In this document: piece after piece, positions 23,279-23,515 of the stretch | Position numbering within the stretch: the first letter of the stretch is position 1 | Layout: the number at the start of each line of letters is the position of its first letter | From: an uncultured Bacteroidales bacterium | Lineage (GTDB): Bacteria; Bacteroidota; Bacteroidia; Bacteroidales; UBA932 | NCBI GenBank assembly: GCA_904501835.1 | Contig: CAJGBW010000026.1 | Coordinates: 1 to 23,515 of the forward strand | DNA length: 23,515 bases | Direction of reading: 5' to 3' | Notes under the pieces: model-generated | The model's database searches: none | Told to the model about the DNA's origin: nothing | What the model saw: only the letters and a program-made list of their open reading frames with translations | Program-made: the position numbers and the translations under genes

Positions 23279-23515
23279 ATGGGAAAAAGTCTTGTAATTG
23301 TTGAATCTCCTGGAAAAATCAAAAAAATTCAAAGCTTCCTTGGCAAGGATTATATTGTTGCCGCCAGCCGTGGACACATCCGCGATTTGGCTGAAAAAGA
23401 ACTCAGTGTGGACATTGAGGATGGATTCAAACCCAATTACATTATTCCCCAAGACAAAAAGACGGTTGTCAGTGATTTGAAAAAACTTTCTGCCAAAGCA
23501 GACACCGTGTATCTA
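23279..23515 (+). CDS. topA: DNA topoisomerase I, N-terminal part (3' end outside window)
   Basis: Type IA topoisomerase that relaxes negative supercoils. Only the first 79 codons are present. The N-terminal TOPRIM motif LVIVESPGKIKKIQ follows the start, and GKDYIVAASRGHIRDL is the conserved continuation of this domain; the catalytic tyrosine lies beyond the edge. The ATG at 23279 is chosen because MGKSLVIVESP is the usual family start. An upstream ATG at 23268 is in another frame and stops after three codons. It is the only plus-strand gene and is divergent from the PBP operon. Confidence 0.95.
   Translation, partial: MGKSLVIVESPGKIKKIQSFLGKDYIVAASRGHIRDLAEKELSVDIEDGFKPNYIIPQDKKTVVSDLKKLSAKADTVYL

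Overview
The window reads as a chromosomal housekeeping segment of a Bacteroidota bacterium, most likely of the order Bacteroidales. The protein families fit this: a class 1B DHODH pair, a TsaC/rhomboid/EEP/MutL neighbourhood and a typical lipoprotein. The promoters also fit: six upstream regions carry the Bacteroidota -7 motif TAnnTTTG or a one-mismatch form, most with a -33 TTG/TTTG 17-21 nt upstream. Almost everything is on the minus strand; only topA, cut by the right edge, is on the plus strand. No mobile elements, CRISPR arrays or rRNA genes were seen.

Region 1 (1-7580, minus): a de novo pyrimidine operon, pyrC-pyrK-pyrD-pyrF-pyrE-pyrB, with alaS (cut by the left edge) 4 nt behind pyrB. 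It encodes UMP synthesis from carbamoyl phosphate onward; carAB are not here. A strong promoter, a possible 9-codon leader peptide and a textbook intrinsic terminator lie before pyrC, so this looks like an attenuated operon. PyrB carries a C-terminal zinc domain resembling that of PyrI, without the PyrI allosteric domain.

Region 2 (7581-14897, minus): a tightly packed run, in transcription order dtd (D-aminoacyl-tRNA deacylase), an orphan NtrC-type response regulator without HTH, a small membrane protein, mutL, a rhomboid protease, a membrane-anchored endonuclease/exonuclease/phosphatase-family protein, a TsaC/YrdC-type enzyme, rsmE and a YfcE-like phosphodiesterase. A separate promoter sits directly before the response regulator and implies a nearly leaderless mRNA.

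Region 3 (14898-16391): a monocistronic lipoprotein gene with its own promoter and terminator, built from two related halves, then a tRNA-Ile(GAT)-tRNA-Ala(TGC) unit with an excellent promoter and a strong terminator. Tandem hairpins end the next operon.

Region 4 (16392-23190, minus): a likely cell-wall operon: PBP1A-type bifunctional peptidoglycan synthase, alpha/beta hydrolase, membrane-anchored MurF-like ligase, D-Ala-D-Ala ligase, and prmC. Ddl and the MurF homologue would make D-Ala-D-Ala and attach it to the precursor that PBP1A polymerises and cross-links.

Region 5 (23191-23515): a divergent promoter region and the start of topA. The most interesting signals are the pyr leader attenuator, the PyrB-PyrI zinc-domain fusion, the membrane-anchored MurF homologue and the degenerate NtrC-type regulator.
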